54,846 bases of DNA from Burkholderiales bacterium (GTDB lineage: Bacteria; Pseudomonadota; Gammaproteobacteria; Burkholderiales; Burkholderiaceae_C), in assembly GCA_028868305.1 (NCBI GenBank), contig JAGWUS010000024.1, positions 1 to 54,846 on the forward strand. Direction: 5' to 3'. This document shows positions 25,918 to 34,373 of the stretch, one piece after another (the stretch's first letter is position 1; the number at the start of each line of letters is the position of its first letter). The notes beneath the pieces are model-generated. The model saw only the letters and a list, made by a program, of their open reading frames with translations, was not told where the DNA came from and ran no database searches. Made by a program: the position numbers and the translations under genes.

Positions 25918-26600
25918 CCGAGGCCACGCGCAGCCGCATATACGGCCACTTGTACCCGCGAAGTCAGGTTCAGCTTGCGAAATATATGCTGCACATGAAC
26001 TTTGACCGTGGTTTCAGCGATATCGAGCTCCCGCGCGATGAGCTTGTTGCTGTCACCGCGTGCGATCAATGCCAGGATCTCGCGCTCCCGCGATGAGAGA
26101 GACTCCAAAGTGGGATCTTCCGGCTCTGCGGTTCCATTCGACACATGATCATTGTCTGGTTTTGTATCCCGTGCCCTGGATCGAAACGCGGTCACAAACT
26201 TGGTCATCATTTCCGGGCTGATCACGCTCTCCCCGGCCATGACTTTGATGATGGAGTCACATAGCTGATCCGACTCCACCGTCTTGAGAAGATAGCCATC
26301 GGCACCGGCCCGCATGGCGGCCACCAGATCAGCTTCGTTCTCACTGACCGTCAGCATCAATATCCTCGCACCTGGACATGCGTCCTTCAGTGCTGCAATA
26401 CCGTCCACACCCCGGACACCTGGGAGGTGGTTATCCAGAAGCACCAGGTCCGGGACAGTCTGGGCCACACCGCGCAGTGCCTCTCCAATATCTCCGGCCT
26501 CCCCCACGACCTCCAGACGATCATCCTGCGAAAGAAGTGCGATCAGGCCACGACGGAACAGGGTGTGGTCATCAACGACAAGGAGCTTGGTACTTTTCAT
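25914..26600 (-). CDS. narL: Nitrate/nitrite response regulator
   Basis: 228 aa. The N-terminal receiver domain has the acidic pair D10/D11 in LVVDDHTLFRRGL, phospho-acceptor D56 in LVLLDNHLPG, and K near 105 in GYLLKTVES. A linker of about 50 residues leads to a LuxR/FixJ-type helix-turn-helix (SLSSREREILALIARGDSNKLIARELDIAETTVKVHVQHIFRKL). It would be phosphorylated by NarX in nitrate and then bind TACYNMT-type heptamers. It lies 11 bp after narX and upstream of narK1 on the same strand. Confidence 0.95.
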   Translation of the reverse strand: MKSTKLLVVDDHTLFRRGLIALLSQDDRLEVVGEAGDIGEALRGVAQTVPDLVLLDNHLPGVRGVDGIAALKDACPGARILMLTVSENEADLVAAMRAGADGYLLKTVESDQLCDSIIKVMAGESVISPEMMTKFVTAFRSRARDTKPDNDHVSNGTAEPEDPTLESLSSREREILALIARGDSNKLIARELDIAETTVKVHVQHIFRKLNLTSRVQVAVYAAARGLG

Positions 26601-26611
26601 GCCCGCTATTG

Positions 26612-28549
26612 TCAGGTGGAACCAGTCTGCGCTGAAAGGGATTCAAGATTGAGCCCTGCGGTACCCACGCTGCTTCCTGAAACGGGGTGTACCGGCAGCG
26701 TCAGGGTCACCGTGGTTCCCTGCTCTGGCGCTGACACCACATCTACCTGTGCGCCAATACGGGCTGCCCGCTCATGCATGATCTTCATGCCCACATGGGT
26801 CTCACCATGTTCCCTGCTTACCAAAAAGCCCCGCCCGTTATCCCGCACCACAAAGCTCCATTGCGACCCCTTGATGACCTCCAGGTTGACGTGGGTCGCC
26901 TGCGCATGTTTTCGCACATTGGACAAGGCTTCCTGCACGACGTGCAAAACCTGCACCTGCACATCGGCCGGCAACGGCAGACCTTCGCCCCTGATCTGCA
27001 ACAGCGTGGGCAATCCGGTCTGCTGCTTGAACTTCTGCAGTGTTTCCTGCAGTGCAGCTTCAATATCGTCGGTATTCGTGCGCGTACGGAAATGCACGAG
27101 CAACTCACGTACGTCGCCAATGCTCTCACGCAAACCCGCATCCAGCTCATCCAGCGCTGTCTGGACCTGTTCGGCCTGGGCTTTCTGCGATGCACTGCGC
27201 AGCAATTGCACTTGAATCTTTAAAAACGCGAGGGACTGCGCAATGGAGTCATGCAATTCCCGCGCCAGAAGCGCCCGTTCCTCACCCACAGCCGCCTCGC
27301 GCTCCAGCGCTGCGGCGCGCAAGCCTTCCAGTGCACTGGCCAGATGGCTCGCCAGTGCGTCAAGCAGTTCCACTTCATCCGGTGTCAGCTGTAGCGTGCT
27401 GCGAAAAAACAGGTCGATTTCACCGATCAAACGTTGCTGCAGACGCACGGGTACGCTCACCACACTTTCGTATCCCGCGCGCACGCAGTTGCGCATGGGA
27501 GCCGCTTCGTGGTTGTGAATGGGAATCACCCGGGTACGCGCGTCAGGCTTGAGGCTCCCACAGGCACAGGCGCCCGCCAACAGGCTTCTTTCTTCTTCCA
27601 CCATGTCAGCGGGGAAGCAATCTGAAGCCAACATGAGGTAGCGCTGATTGGCTTCGTCCGACCATCGCACCGCCACTGCATCCGCATTGAGCACCTTGCG
27701 CACCCGCTGTGCAAATCCCCGCGACAATTCCTGAATGGTGTTCGCACTCGCCAGAAATGCGCTGACCTCGTAAAGCGTTTCAATTCTTGCGCGCTGTGCC
27801 TCTATGCGCCGCGTCTTGGCTTCAACCTGTGCCTCCAGACCGTCATACATGGTCTGCAGTTTGCCGGCCATCCCGTTAAAACCCAGCGCCACTTCGCCGA
27901 ACTCATCGCGGGTCTCTACTTCGATGCGTGTGGAAAAATCTCCTGATTCGATCTTTCGCAATCCCTGCTGCAGGTTGTCCAGCGGATTGATGACGTAAAG
28001 ATAGCCTGTGTACAGCATCACCACGGCCCCGGCAATGGCCAGCGCCATCATCACGAACTGGAAAAGATTGAGTACGGCCGTCAGGCGCGAGAGTTGTTGC
28101 TCAATTGCCGACACCAGTCCATCAATGGCATCCACAAATCGGCTAGTCGCCTGCAACGCCTCCCCGGCCGATGGCGGCTTTGTGCCCGTCCACTGCGTTC
28201 GCTGCTGCGCCCACAGTGCACTGACCTGATCGAACCGTGCACGCACGTTATCGTCCCATGGCACGAACAGCGGCCGGCCAGGATCACCCGTTTTCAGAAG
28301 CGCAAGGCTGTCGTCAAACTTCCGGACCAGATCCAATACCGGTTCGGCGGAATGCTCTGCCTGCGCGGTGCTGGCAAGCCGCCAGGACTGCATGCGCATG
28401 CGTCCGGCCTCATTGACAGCCGCTGCGCCACCTTCAAGCTGCCAGGTAACCCAGAGAGTCAGCCCGATCGACGTAAGGGCCACAATGAGCAGAATGGCGC
28501 CAATGACCACCAGCTTGGTCGACAGTGAATATCTTTTTGGCATGGGCAT
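26612..28549 (-). CDS. narX: Nitrate/nitrite sensor histidine kinase
   Basis: 645 aa (a start two codons later is equally possible; neither has a strong ribosome site). TM1 is about 11-35; the periplasmic P-box NEAGRMRMQSWRLA (46-59) matches the nitrate-binding helix of NarX/NarQ; TM2 is about 163-186. A HAMP domain (188-240) and coiled coil follow, then a GAF-like central module with Cys at 311, 328, 330 and 355. The HisKA_3 segment ARELHDSIAQSLAFLKIQ has H433, and the HATPase_c domain has EALSNVRKHA and DNGRGF. Such sensors phosphorylate NarL on nitrate binding. The gene starts 37 bp after an MBL hydrolase gene. Confidence 0.95.
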   Translation of the reverse strand: MPMPKRYSLSTKLVVIGAILLIVALTSIGLTLWVTWQLEGGAAAVNEAGRMRMQSWRLASTAQAEHSAEPVLDLVRKFDDSLALLKTGDPGRPLFVPWDDNVRARFDQVSALWAQQRTQWTGTKPPSAGEALQATSRFVDAIDGLVSAIEQQLSRLTAVLNLFQFVMMALAIAGAVVMLYTGYLYVINPLDNLQQGLRKIESGDFSTRIEVETRDEFGEVALGFNGMAGKLQTMYDGLEAQVEAKTRRIEAQRARIETLYEVSAFLASANTIQELSRGFAQRVRKVLNADAVAVRWSDEANQRYLMLASDCFPADMVEEERSLLAGACACGSLKPDARTRVIPIHNHEAAPMRNCVRAGYESVVSVPVRLQQRLIGEIDLFFRSTLQLTPDEVELLDALASHLASALEGLRAAALEREAAVGEERALLARELHDSIAQSLAFLKIQVQLLRSASQKAQAEQVQTALDELDAGLRESIGDVRELLVHFRTRTNTDDIEAALQETLQKFKQQTGLPTLLQIRGEGLPLPADVQVQVLHVVQEALSNVRKHAQATHVNLEVIKGSQWSFVVRDNGRGFLVSREHGETHVGMKIMHERAARIGAQVDVVSAPEQGTTVTLTLPVHPVSGSSVGTAGLNLESLSAQTGST

Positions 28550-28586
28550 GTCTGGGTTTGCTGTGCAGGGCTGGCTGAATGCGTCC

Positions 28587-29225
28587 TCAGTTGTCTGCTA
28601 CGTAGGGATTTGTGCGCCGCTCACGGCCAAACGTGCTTTCCGGGCCATGTCCCGGAATGAAGACCGTTTCATCCCCCATCGGCCACAACCGGTTCCGGAT
28701 ACTCGCCAACAGCGTATCGAGATCGCCCTGCGGAAAATCGGTCCGTCCAATGGAACCAGCGAAAAGAACATCGCCAACAAAAGCCCTGCCAGCATCACTG
28801 GAATGGAAGACCACATGCCCGGGGGTGTGCCCGGGACAATGGTGGACCGTCAGCGTGCTATTGCCTACTTGCAACGTATCACCATCCTGCAGCCAGCGCG
28901 TGGGCGTGAAAGTCTGGGCAGGCGGGAAACCAAACATCGCACTCTGTTCAGGCAATCCGTCAATCCAGAACTGGTCGCCTTTGTGCGGCCCAATAATGGG
29001 CAAAGCCAGCTTGTGTGCCAGTGTGCCCGCAGCACCCGCATGGTCAATATGGGCGTGTGTAAGCCAGATTGCATGCAGCGTGAGGCCAAGCCTGTCCACC
29101 TGCGCCAGCACCAGATCCAGATCACCGCCGGGATCGATCACCGCAGCCTGCAGGGTCTGATCACACCAGACCAGTGAGCAATTTTGCTGGAATGCGGTTA
29201 CGGGAATAGTCTGGTACCTAAACAT
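28587..29225 (-). CDS. MBL-fold hydrolase, glyoxalase II-like
   Basis: 212 aa from the ATG at 29225; the longer frame would overlap the divergent promoter. The family motif THAHIDHAG is seen near residue 57, followed by HCPGHTPGHVVF, GDVLFAGSIGRTDFPQGD and FIPGHGPESTFGRERRTNPYV, all metal ligands of the single-domain YcbL-type glyoxalase II group. It may hydrolyse S-D-lactoylglutathione or other thioesters. It is 37 bp upstream of narX on the same strand and could be read with narXL. Confidence 0.88.
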   Translation of the reverse strand: MFRYQTIPVTAFQQNCSLVWCDQTLQAAVIDPGGDLDLVLAQVDRLGLTLHAIWLTHAHIDHAGAAGTLAHKLALPIIGPHKGDQFWIDGLPEQSAMFGFPPAQTFTPTRWLQDGDTLQVGNSTLTVHHCPGHTPGHVVFHSSDAGRAFVGDVLFAGSIGRTDFPQGDLDTLLASIRNRLWPMGDETVFIPGHGPESTFGRERRTNPYVADN

Positions 29226-29341
29226 GACTCCATGATTACAGCGCAAACAAAGCAATATTTTGACCTTGCGTAAAGGCAATTCCTGTTTTCTGGTGAAAAT
29301 TTCAGCCTGTTTGGTTAATACTTGCGGCAAAGGGGATAGCG

Positions 29342-30604
29342 ATGAAACGAGTTGATGATTTCCGGCTGAAGTTCGGGAAAAAGGAATATGTGCCGCTGCT
29401 CATTGGGGGCATGGGCGTGGACATTTCCACTGCTGAGCTGGCACTGGAAGCCGCCCGGCTGGGAGGTATTGGACACATTTCCGACGCCATGGTGCAGGAC
29501 GTGTCGGACCGTCGTTTCGACACTGAGTTCGTCAAGGAAAAGACGAAGTTCTACAAGCACAACATTGACAATTCAGACAAGAGCGTGGTGCAGTTCGACC
29601 TGGGCCGGCTGGCAGAGGCTACCAAGCTGCATGTGGGCCACACCATGGAAGCCAAACGCGGCGAAGGCCTGATTTTCATCAACTGCATGGAAAAGCTGAC
29701 CATGAATGGGCCCAGGGAAACCCTTCAGGTGCGGCTGAACTCCGCCCTGGACGCGGGCATTGACGGCATCACCCTCAGTGCCGGTCTGCATCTGGGTTCA
29801 TTTGCCCTGATGGCCGATCACCCCCGCTTCCGGGACGCCAAACTGGGCATCATCGTCTCGTCTGTGCGGGCCTTGCAGCTGTTTCTGCGCAAGACAGCGC
29901 GTCTGGACCGGCTGCCCGATTTTGTGGTCATTGAAGGGCCATTGGCGGGTGGGCACCTTGGATTCGGCATGGATTGGGCCCAATACGACCTGGCAACCAT
30001 CGTGGGTGAAATTGCGCAGTTCCTCAAAACGGAGCAACTGGACATCCCATTGATTGCTGCGGGTGGCATCTTCACTGGATCAGACGCGGTGTCTTTTCTG
30101 GAACTGGGTGCCGCAGCACTGCAGGTTGCCACCCGCTTCACTGTCGCCAGGGAATGTGGTCTGCCCTCCAAGGTCAAGCAGGAATACTTCCTGGCCAGCG
30201 AAGAAGACATCATTGTCAATACCGTCTCGCCGACCGGGTACCCCATGCGCATGCTGCGCAATACGCCGGCCATTGGCTCCGGAATTCGCCCCAATTGCGA
30301 GGCCTATGGCTACCTGCTGGATGGTTCAGGCGGTTGCGCCTACATTAACGCCTACAACCAGCAGATTGCGCTGCACCCTGATGGAAAGAACATTTCCGTG
30401 ATGGACAAGACCTGTCTGTGCACGCACATGCGCAACTACAACTGCTGGACCTGCGGCAGCATGACCTACCGTCTCAAGGACACTACGCGGCGCTTGGCAG
30501 ATGGGAGCTACCAGGAGTTGTCGGCGGAACACATCTTCCGCGACTACCAGTTCAGTACCGATCAAAAGATCGCCCTGCCCAGCGAACTGGCATCATCGAT
30601 CTAG
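29342..30604 (+). CDS. Nitronate monooxygenase-like FMN oxidoreductase with C-terminal Cys motif
   Basis: 420 aa. A TIM-barrel flavoprotein of the 2-nitropropane dioxygenase family: PLLIGGMGVDISTAELALEAARLGGIGHIS at the N-terminus, VVIEGPLAGGHLGFGMDWAQ with the conserved GGH loop, and IPLIAAGGIFTGSDAVSFLELGAAALQVATRF, the phosphate-binding part. Nitronate or a related anion would be oxidised. It is about 60-90 residues longer than typical single-domain members, and the tail has TCLCTHMRNYNCWTCGSMTY, a CxCx6CxxC group that could bind a metal or cluster. It diverges from the MBL gene across 116 bp and ends in a hairpin. Confidence 0.85.
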   Translation: MKRVDDFRLKFGKKEYVPLLIGGMGVDISTAELALEAARLGGIGHISDAMVQDVSDRRFDTEFVKEKTKFYKHNIDNSDKSVVQFDLGRLAEATKLHVGHTMEAKRGEGLIFINCMEKLTMNGPRETLQVRLNSALDAGIDGITLSAGLHLGSFALMADHPRFRDAKLGIIVSSVRALQLFLRKTARLDRLPDFVVIEGPLAGGHLGFGMDWAQYDLATIVGEIAQFLKTEQLDIPLIAAGGIFTGSDAVSFLELGAAALQVATRFTVARECGLPSKVKQEYFLASEEDIIVNTVSPTGYPMRMLRNTPAIGSGIRPNCEAYGYLLDGSGGCAYINAYNQQIALHPDGKNISVMDKTCLCTHMRNYNCWTCGSMTYRLKDTTRRLADGSYQELSAEHIFRDYQFSTDQKIALPSELASSI

Positions 30605-30608
30605 CCAA

Positions 30609-30632
30609 AGTGGCCCCAGTTATGGGGCCACT
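30609..30632 (+). terminator. Perfect 9-bp hairpin after nitronate monooxygenase gene
   Basis: AGTGGCCCC and GGGGCCACT with a 6-base loop begin 5 bp after the stop. There is no run of T after the stem, so termination may be weak or the hairpin may protect the mRNA 3' end. The aminotransferase start lies 81 bp further on. Confidence 0.55.
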
Positions 30633-30712
30633 GGCCGATAGACTCTTATCATGATTCGAGCCCGGGCACAGGCGACGCCCGGCGAATCCATTTTGATAAA
30701 GGAACATGCCAA

Positions 30713-32107
30713 ATGAACGCAGAGACCGTAGTTGCGGGTGTTGATACACGTGCCGTCCAGGCAATGGACTCGGCGAACTACATGCATCCTTTCACTGACA
30801 CCAAGGAACTATCGGCCAAGGGCGCCCGTGTGATCGTGAAAGGCGACGGCATTTACGTTTGGGATTCGGAAGGCAAGAAGATTCTTGATGGCATGTCCGG
30901 CCTGTGGTGCGTCAATGTGGGCTATGGCCGCACGGAGCTTGCAGAGACCGCCTACAAGCAGATGAATGTGCTGCCCTACTACAACAGCTTCTTCAACACC
31001 ACTAACCTGCCGGCTGTTGAACTGGCAAAAGCCATTGTTGAAATCGCGCCTGAGGGCTTTCACCACGTCTTCTTCACCGGTTCAGGCTCCGAGGGAAATG
31101 ACACCATCTTCCGTATGGTGCGTCGCTACTGGGATTTGCAGAACCAGCCCCAGAAGAAAACCATCATCGCGCGCAACAATGCCTACCATGGCTCAACCGT
31201 GTGTGGCGCTTCGCTGGGCGGCATGAAGTACATGCACGAGCAGGGCGATCTGCCAATTCAGGGCATTACGCACATTGAGCAACCCTACTATTTCGAGCAT
31301 GGCAAAGGCATGACCGAGGACGAGTTTGGTCTGAAGGCAGCCCGGTGGCTTGAAGACAAGATTCTGAGCATTGGCGCAGACAAGGTGGGGGCGTTTATCG
31401 GCGAACCTGTGCAAGGTGCCGGTGGCGTGATCATTCCCCCAAAGACGTACTGGCCTGAAATCCAGCGCATCTGCAGGAAATACGACGTTTTGCTGGTGTC
31501 GGACGAAGTTATTTGTGGCTTTGGCCGCACGGGCCAGTGGTTTGGCTGCCAGACCCTGGGCTACCAGCCTGACCTCATCACATTTGCCAAGGGCGTGACC
31601 TCCGGATATCTGCCGCTCGGTGGTGTCCTCGTCGGCGATCGCGTGGCGCAGGTCCTGATCGAGAAAGGCGGCGATTTCAACCACGGCTTCACCTATTCAG
31701 GCCATCCTGTAACCTGCGCAGTGGCACTGGAAAACATTGCCATTTTGAAGCGCGAAAAGCTGGTAAGCCGTATCCACGATGATGTAGGTCCGTATCTCAA
31801 GGAAAAGTTCGAGGCATTGGTCGATCACCCTTTGGTTGGGATTTCCAACTCTCTGGGGCTCATGGCAGGCTTGCTTCTGGTCAAGAATAAGGCGACCATG
31901 GAACGCTTCGGAGCGGACGAGCACGTAGGTCTGGTATGCCGCGGCCACATGTTCAGTAACGGCATGATCATGCGCCACGTGGGCGACCGCATGATCATTG
32001 CGCCACCTTTCGTTATTACCCGTGAACAGATTGACGGCATGATTGCATTGATACGCAAATGCCTGGATGCCACACTGGAAGACGTCAAAGCGCGCGGCTG
32101 GCTGTAA
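30713..32107 (+). CDS. spuC: Class III aminotransferase, putrescine-pyruvate type
   Basis: 464 aa. PLP-dependent fold type I. SGLWCVNVGYGR, FFTGSGSEGNDTIFRMVRRYW, NNAYHGSTVCGASLGG, and VSDEVICGFGRTGQWFGCQ (with the Asp that contacts PLP nitrogen) are followed by LITFAKGVTSGYLPLGGV, whose Lys forms the Schiff base. The pattern matches SpuC-like putrescine/omega-amino acid:pyruvate transaminases, which turn putrescine into 4-aminobutanal and pyruvate into alanine. No other polyamine genes are near, so the exact amine is open. It ends in a clear terminator. Confidence 0.85.
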   Translation: MNAETVVAGVDTRAVQAMDSANYMHPFTDTKELSAKGARVIVKGDGIYVWDSEGKKILDGMSGLWCVNVGYGRTELAETAYKQMNVLPYYNSFFNTTNLPAVELAKAIVEIAPEGFHHVFFTGSGSEGNDTIFRMVRRYWDLQNQPQKKTIIARNNAYHGSTVCGASLGGMKYMHEQGDLPIQGITHIEQPYYFEHGKGMTEDEFGLKAARWLEDKILSIGADKVGAFIGEPVQGAGGVIIPPKTYWPEIQRICRKYDVLLVSDEVICGFGRTGQWFGCQTLGYQPDLITFAKGVTSGYLPLGGVLVGDRVAQVLIEKGGDFNHGFTYSGHPVTCAVALENIAILKREKLVSRIHDDVGPYLKEKFEALVDHPLVGISNSLGLMAGLLLVKNKATMERFGADEHVGLVCRGHMFSNGMIMRHVGDRMIIAPPFVITREQIDGMIALIRKCLDATLEDVKARGWL

Positions 32108-32111
32108 GACT

Positions 32112-32135
32112 CGGGAGCAGATTACTCCCGTTTTT
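32112..32135 (+). terminator. Intrinsic terminator after aminotransferase gene
   Basis: CGGGAG, a 7-base loop and CTCCCG followed by TTTTT, 4 bp after the stop codon. This is a textbook rho-independent terminator. Confidence 0.85.
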
Positions 32136-32170
32136 ATAGCTGCTTATATCAGCCCCGTAGGGCCTGGCGC
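32136..32170. repeat. Dispersed intergenic repeat, degenerate copy (inverted)
   Basis: Read on the minus strand, the stretch contains GATATAAGCAGCTATAAAAA, which matches the GATATGCACAAGCAGCTATTAAA core of the copy after proC with a short gap. It follows the terminator directly and fills most of the gap before the small Cys4 gene. Confidence 0.4.
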
Positions 32171-32172
32171 AT

Positions 32173-32382
32173 CTATTGGCACTTGGGCGCGCACACAGCC
32201 TGGGATTTACCCACGAGCTTGCGGGTCATCATTTCCGAGCGTGGTCTATGCTTTCCGCAAAGGAAACAGGACATGGTGGCCTTGCCCGGATCGGATGCGG
32301 TGGCAAAGGGGGATCCACCGACCTTCGATTTGTAACGCAGTCCATCTTCCAGAATTGCTGTCTTGCTAGGTGGTTTACTCAT
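32173..32382 (-). CDS. Small Cys4 (zinc-ribbon-like) protein, 69 aa
   Basis: 69 aa, basic, starting MSKPPSKTAILEDGLRY. The C-terminal half has CFLCGKHRPRSEM...AVCAPKC, two Cys pairs 20 residues apart, the pattern of a small zinc ribbon or knuckle. No signal peptide. The ordered N-terminal sequence and Cys spacing make this a believable gene, though I know no function. It lies downstream of the MBL pseudogene on the same strand. Confidence 0.65.
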   Translation of the reverse strand: MSKPPSKTAILEDGLRYKSKVGGSPFATASDPGKATMSCFLCGKHRPRSEMMTRKLVGKSQAVCAPKCQ

Positions 32383-32391
32383 GGTGCGATT

Positions 32392-32806
32392 TTACCGTGC
32401 GGATTCCCGGGTCTGTACCGGTATCCGCCAGCGCCCATCCAGCGGTTCGGGCCCACTCTGTCGCAGGCACCGTCTGGTAACGAATTTCCCCAACTGCATC
32501 CAGAGGGCATCGGATCCCGCCCAGAGAGAGCAAGTAATCCAGGCACGCAGTCTTTGGCGTTTGCGAACAGACTGCACCAGGCTGCCTAGGTTTCATCCGT
32601 TCGCATCCCGGTGTCAACAGTTTCCAGCCTTCCCCATCCTCAATGGCCCACACATAAATGTGATTGAGGGCCACGGGCAACGGCATCCAGATCCAGTGGA
32701 CGCCAGAGACCACTACTTTGGACTGCCTGACGTCAGGGCCCACCTAAAGTGGATATTCGAAAACGGGCTTCTCAAGTCGCGCTCGTACGCTGTGTATTTC
32801 AGCCAT
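32392..32806 (-). pseudogene. Decayed MBL-fold metallo-hydrolase remnant
   Basis: Reading from an ATG at 32806, the frame begins MAEIHSVRARLEKPVFEYPL, meets a TAG (32744-32746), then continues in the same frame with VVVSGVHWIWMPLPVALNHIYVWAIEDGEGW, the typical start of an MBL-fold hydrolase. Near 32620 a one-base loss shifts the frame, after which TVDTGMRTDET reads in another frame and is followed by a TAG at 32586-32588. Then AAWCSLFANAKD and LWM-type fragments follow, with the HxHxDH metal motif missing, which implies an internal deletion. The C-terminal half of the family is absent. Two stops, a frameshift and deletions make a functional product impossible. Confidence 0.75.
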
Positions 32807-32907
32807 TGCAATTCACTTTGTTGAAGGAAGCCACTATTGTGACAAGCTGAACTGCTGGGTGACCCTACATTGTGGCCTGTTGCAATCCATGTACTGAAAG
32901 TCCAAGA

Positions 32908-33717
32908 ATGAACTTTTCTGCAGAACTCCCGGAAGGTGCAATTGACACCGAGGTCCGCGACCACATGCTGCTGGTCGGTATCAACCGGCCCTCCAAACGC
33001 AATGGTTTCACACCCGGAATGTTCCGCCAGTTGGCTGAAGCCTATACGCGACTCGATGATGATCCTTCGCTGCGCGTCGGCGTGTTGTGCGCGGCAGGCG
33101 ACCACTTCACTGCAGGGCTGGACCTGCCAGCCTGCGCACCGTTGATGCGCGCGGGAAAGAAGGCCGTTCCCGAAGGTCTGGTGGAGCCCCATGACCTGGG
33201 ACTGCCGGGATACCGTCGCCGCACCAAACCCATGGTCGTGGCCGTTAAGGGCATCACCTTCACCGTTGGCATCGAGCTGATGCTGGGAGCCGATATCGTG
33301 GTAGCCGCAGACAACTGCCGCTTCGCGCAATTGGAAGTCAAGCGCTGCATCATGCCAACCGGTGGTGCCACGCTGCGCATGGCCGAACGTGCAGGGCTTG
33401 GTAACGCCATGCTGCATCTGCTGACAGGCGACGAGTTTGACAGCGCTGAGGCCTACCGATTGAACTTCGTCCAGAAGCTCGTGCCAGCCGGCGAAGAACT
33501 TGCGGCAGCCCTGCGCATCGCCCGGACGATCTCCGAACAGGCACCCGCCGCGGTGGTGGCCACGCGACTCAACACGCTAAAGGCCGTGGAACATGGTTCC
33601 ATAGTCGCCGTTTCCGAATTCATCGAAACCCAGCGGGTACTGGCAAACTCGAAAGACGCGGCCGAGGGCATACGTGCTTTTGTGGAGCGAAGACCGGCCC
33701 GGTTTACCGGACATTGA
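32908..33717 (+). CDS. Crotonase / enoyl-CoA hydratase family protein
   Basis: 269 aa from the ATG at 32908; a 12-residue longer frame lacks likeness. The crotonase fold is seen in INRPSKRNGFTPGMFRQLAEAYTRL, the first oxyanion-hole segment CAAGDHFTAGLDL, and KPMVVAVKGITFTVGIELMLGADIVVAADNCRFAQLEVKRCIMPTGGATLRM. The usual Gly-Gly pair of the second oxyanion segment is replaced by TFTVG, and a catalytic Glu sits in LEVKRCIMP. The substrate acyl-CoA cannot be told. It diverges from the MBL pseudogene across about 100 bp in which nothing else was recognised. Confidence 0.88.
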   Translation: MNFSAELPEGAIDTEVRDHMLLVGINRPSKRNGFTPGMFRQLAEAYTRLDDDPSLRVGVLCAAGDHFTAGLDLPACAPLMRAGKKAVPEGLVEPHDLGLPGYRRRTKPMVVAVKGITFTVGIELMLGADIVVAADNCRFAQLEVKRCIMPTGGATLRMAERAGLGNAMLHLLTGDEFDSAEAYRLNFVQKLVPAGEELAAALRIARTISEQAPAAVVATRLNTLKAVEHGSIVAVSEFIETQRVLANSKDAAEGIRAFVERRPARFTGH

Positions 33718-33757
33718 GTCGCCAAACTTGCCGCTGAAAGCTTGGTCAGGCTGTCTT

Positions 33758-34135
33758 TTATCGGTACAGCCACCAGTATGTGGCCCCTGTCATGCTGCAC
33801 ACCCAAACGCCACCAATGAATAGCGCTGCTATATAGCTCTTGGGACGGGCAATAAGCGCATTTGCCTTTTCGCGCGAGGTGATTAAAACTCCTGGGGGCA
33901 GCAAGCGAACGACCAGCAGCACACCAAGGGGAACAACAACCCAGTCGTCCAGATAGCCGACAACCGGTATGAAATCAGGTATCAAGTCAACCGGACTAAG
34001 TGCATAGGCCGCCACCGCAAGTGCCAGGACTCTCACATAAAAGGGGGTTCTCTTGTCACGCGCCGCAAAGTAGACGGCCATAACGTCCCGCTTTAAGCAG
34101 TGCACCCAGCCTTTGAATCGTTCCAAATAGGTCAT
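33758..34135 (-). CDS. YkvA/DUF1232 family membrane protein
   Basis: 125 aa from the ATG at 34135 (MTYLERFKGWVHCLKRDV); the upstream 16 codons are unlikely to be translated. The DUF1232 core YALSPVDLIPDFIPVVGYLDDWVVVPLGVLLVVRLLP is plain at residues 45-82, with a second membrane segment near the C-terminus. The function is unknown. It converges with the crotonase gene. Confidence 0.85.
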   Translation of the reverse strand: MTYLERFKGWVHCLKRDVMAVYFAARDKRTPFYVRVLALAVAAYALSPVDLIPDFIPVVGYLDDWVVVPLGVLLVVRLLPPGVLITSREKANALIARPKSYIAALFIGGVWVCSMTGATYWWLYR

Positions 34136-34187
34136 GCATTCAATAAATGGCCACAACCGTCGTTGGCAAAAATGCTGGGGCACGCGT

Positions 34188-34220
34188 GGGCTACAGATGG
34201 GCTATTTTGGGGCTACAAAC
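34188..34220. repeat. Three GGGCTA direct repeats at 11-bp period
   Basis: GGGCTA occurs at 34188, 34199 and 34210, a spacing of exactly 11 bp, in the 138-bp gap between DUF1232 and tRNA-fMet. They lie just beyond the tRNA terminator. The spacing puts all three on one face of the helix; a protein-binding array is possible, but the repeat is short. Confidence 0.4.
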
Positions 34221-34244
34221 AAAAAAGGCCCACCGAAGTAAGCC
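34221..34244 (-). terminator. Intrinsic terminator after tRNA-fMet (UUCG tetraloop)
   Basis: On the minus strand GGCTTAC, a TTCG loop and GTGGGCC form a 7-bp stem with two G-U pairs, followed by TTTTTT. It lies 29 bp after the tRNA 3' end and probably ends the whole rplN-rplQ-tRNA transcript. Confidence 0.85.
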
Positions 34245-34273
34245 TTTGCTGTCGTGGAATCTCACGTCTTTAT

Positions 34274-34350
<77 letters not shown>

Positions 34351-34373
34351 TCAAGTTGAGTATTGTAACCTAC

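Noticed and set aside
32713..33417. Minus-strand open frame of 234 codons
   Set aside because: It is antisense to the crotonase gene. Its C-terminal part overlaps the MBL remnant in another frame.
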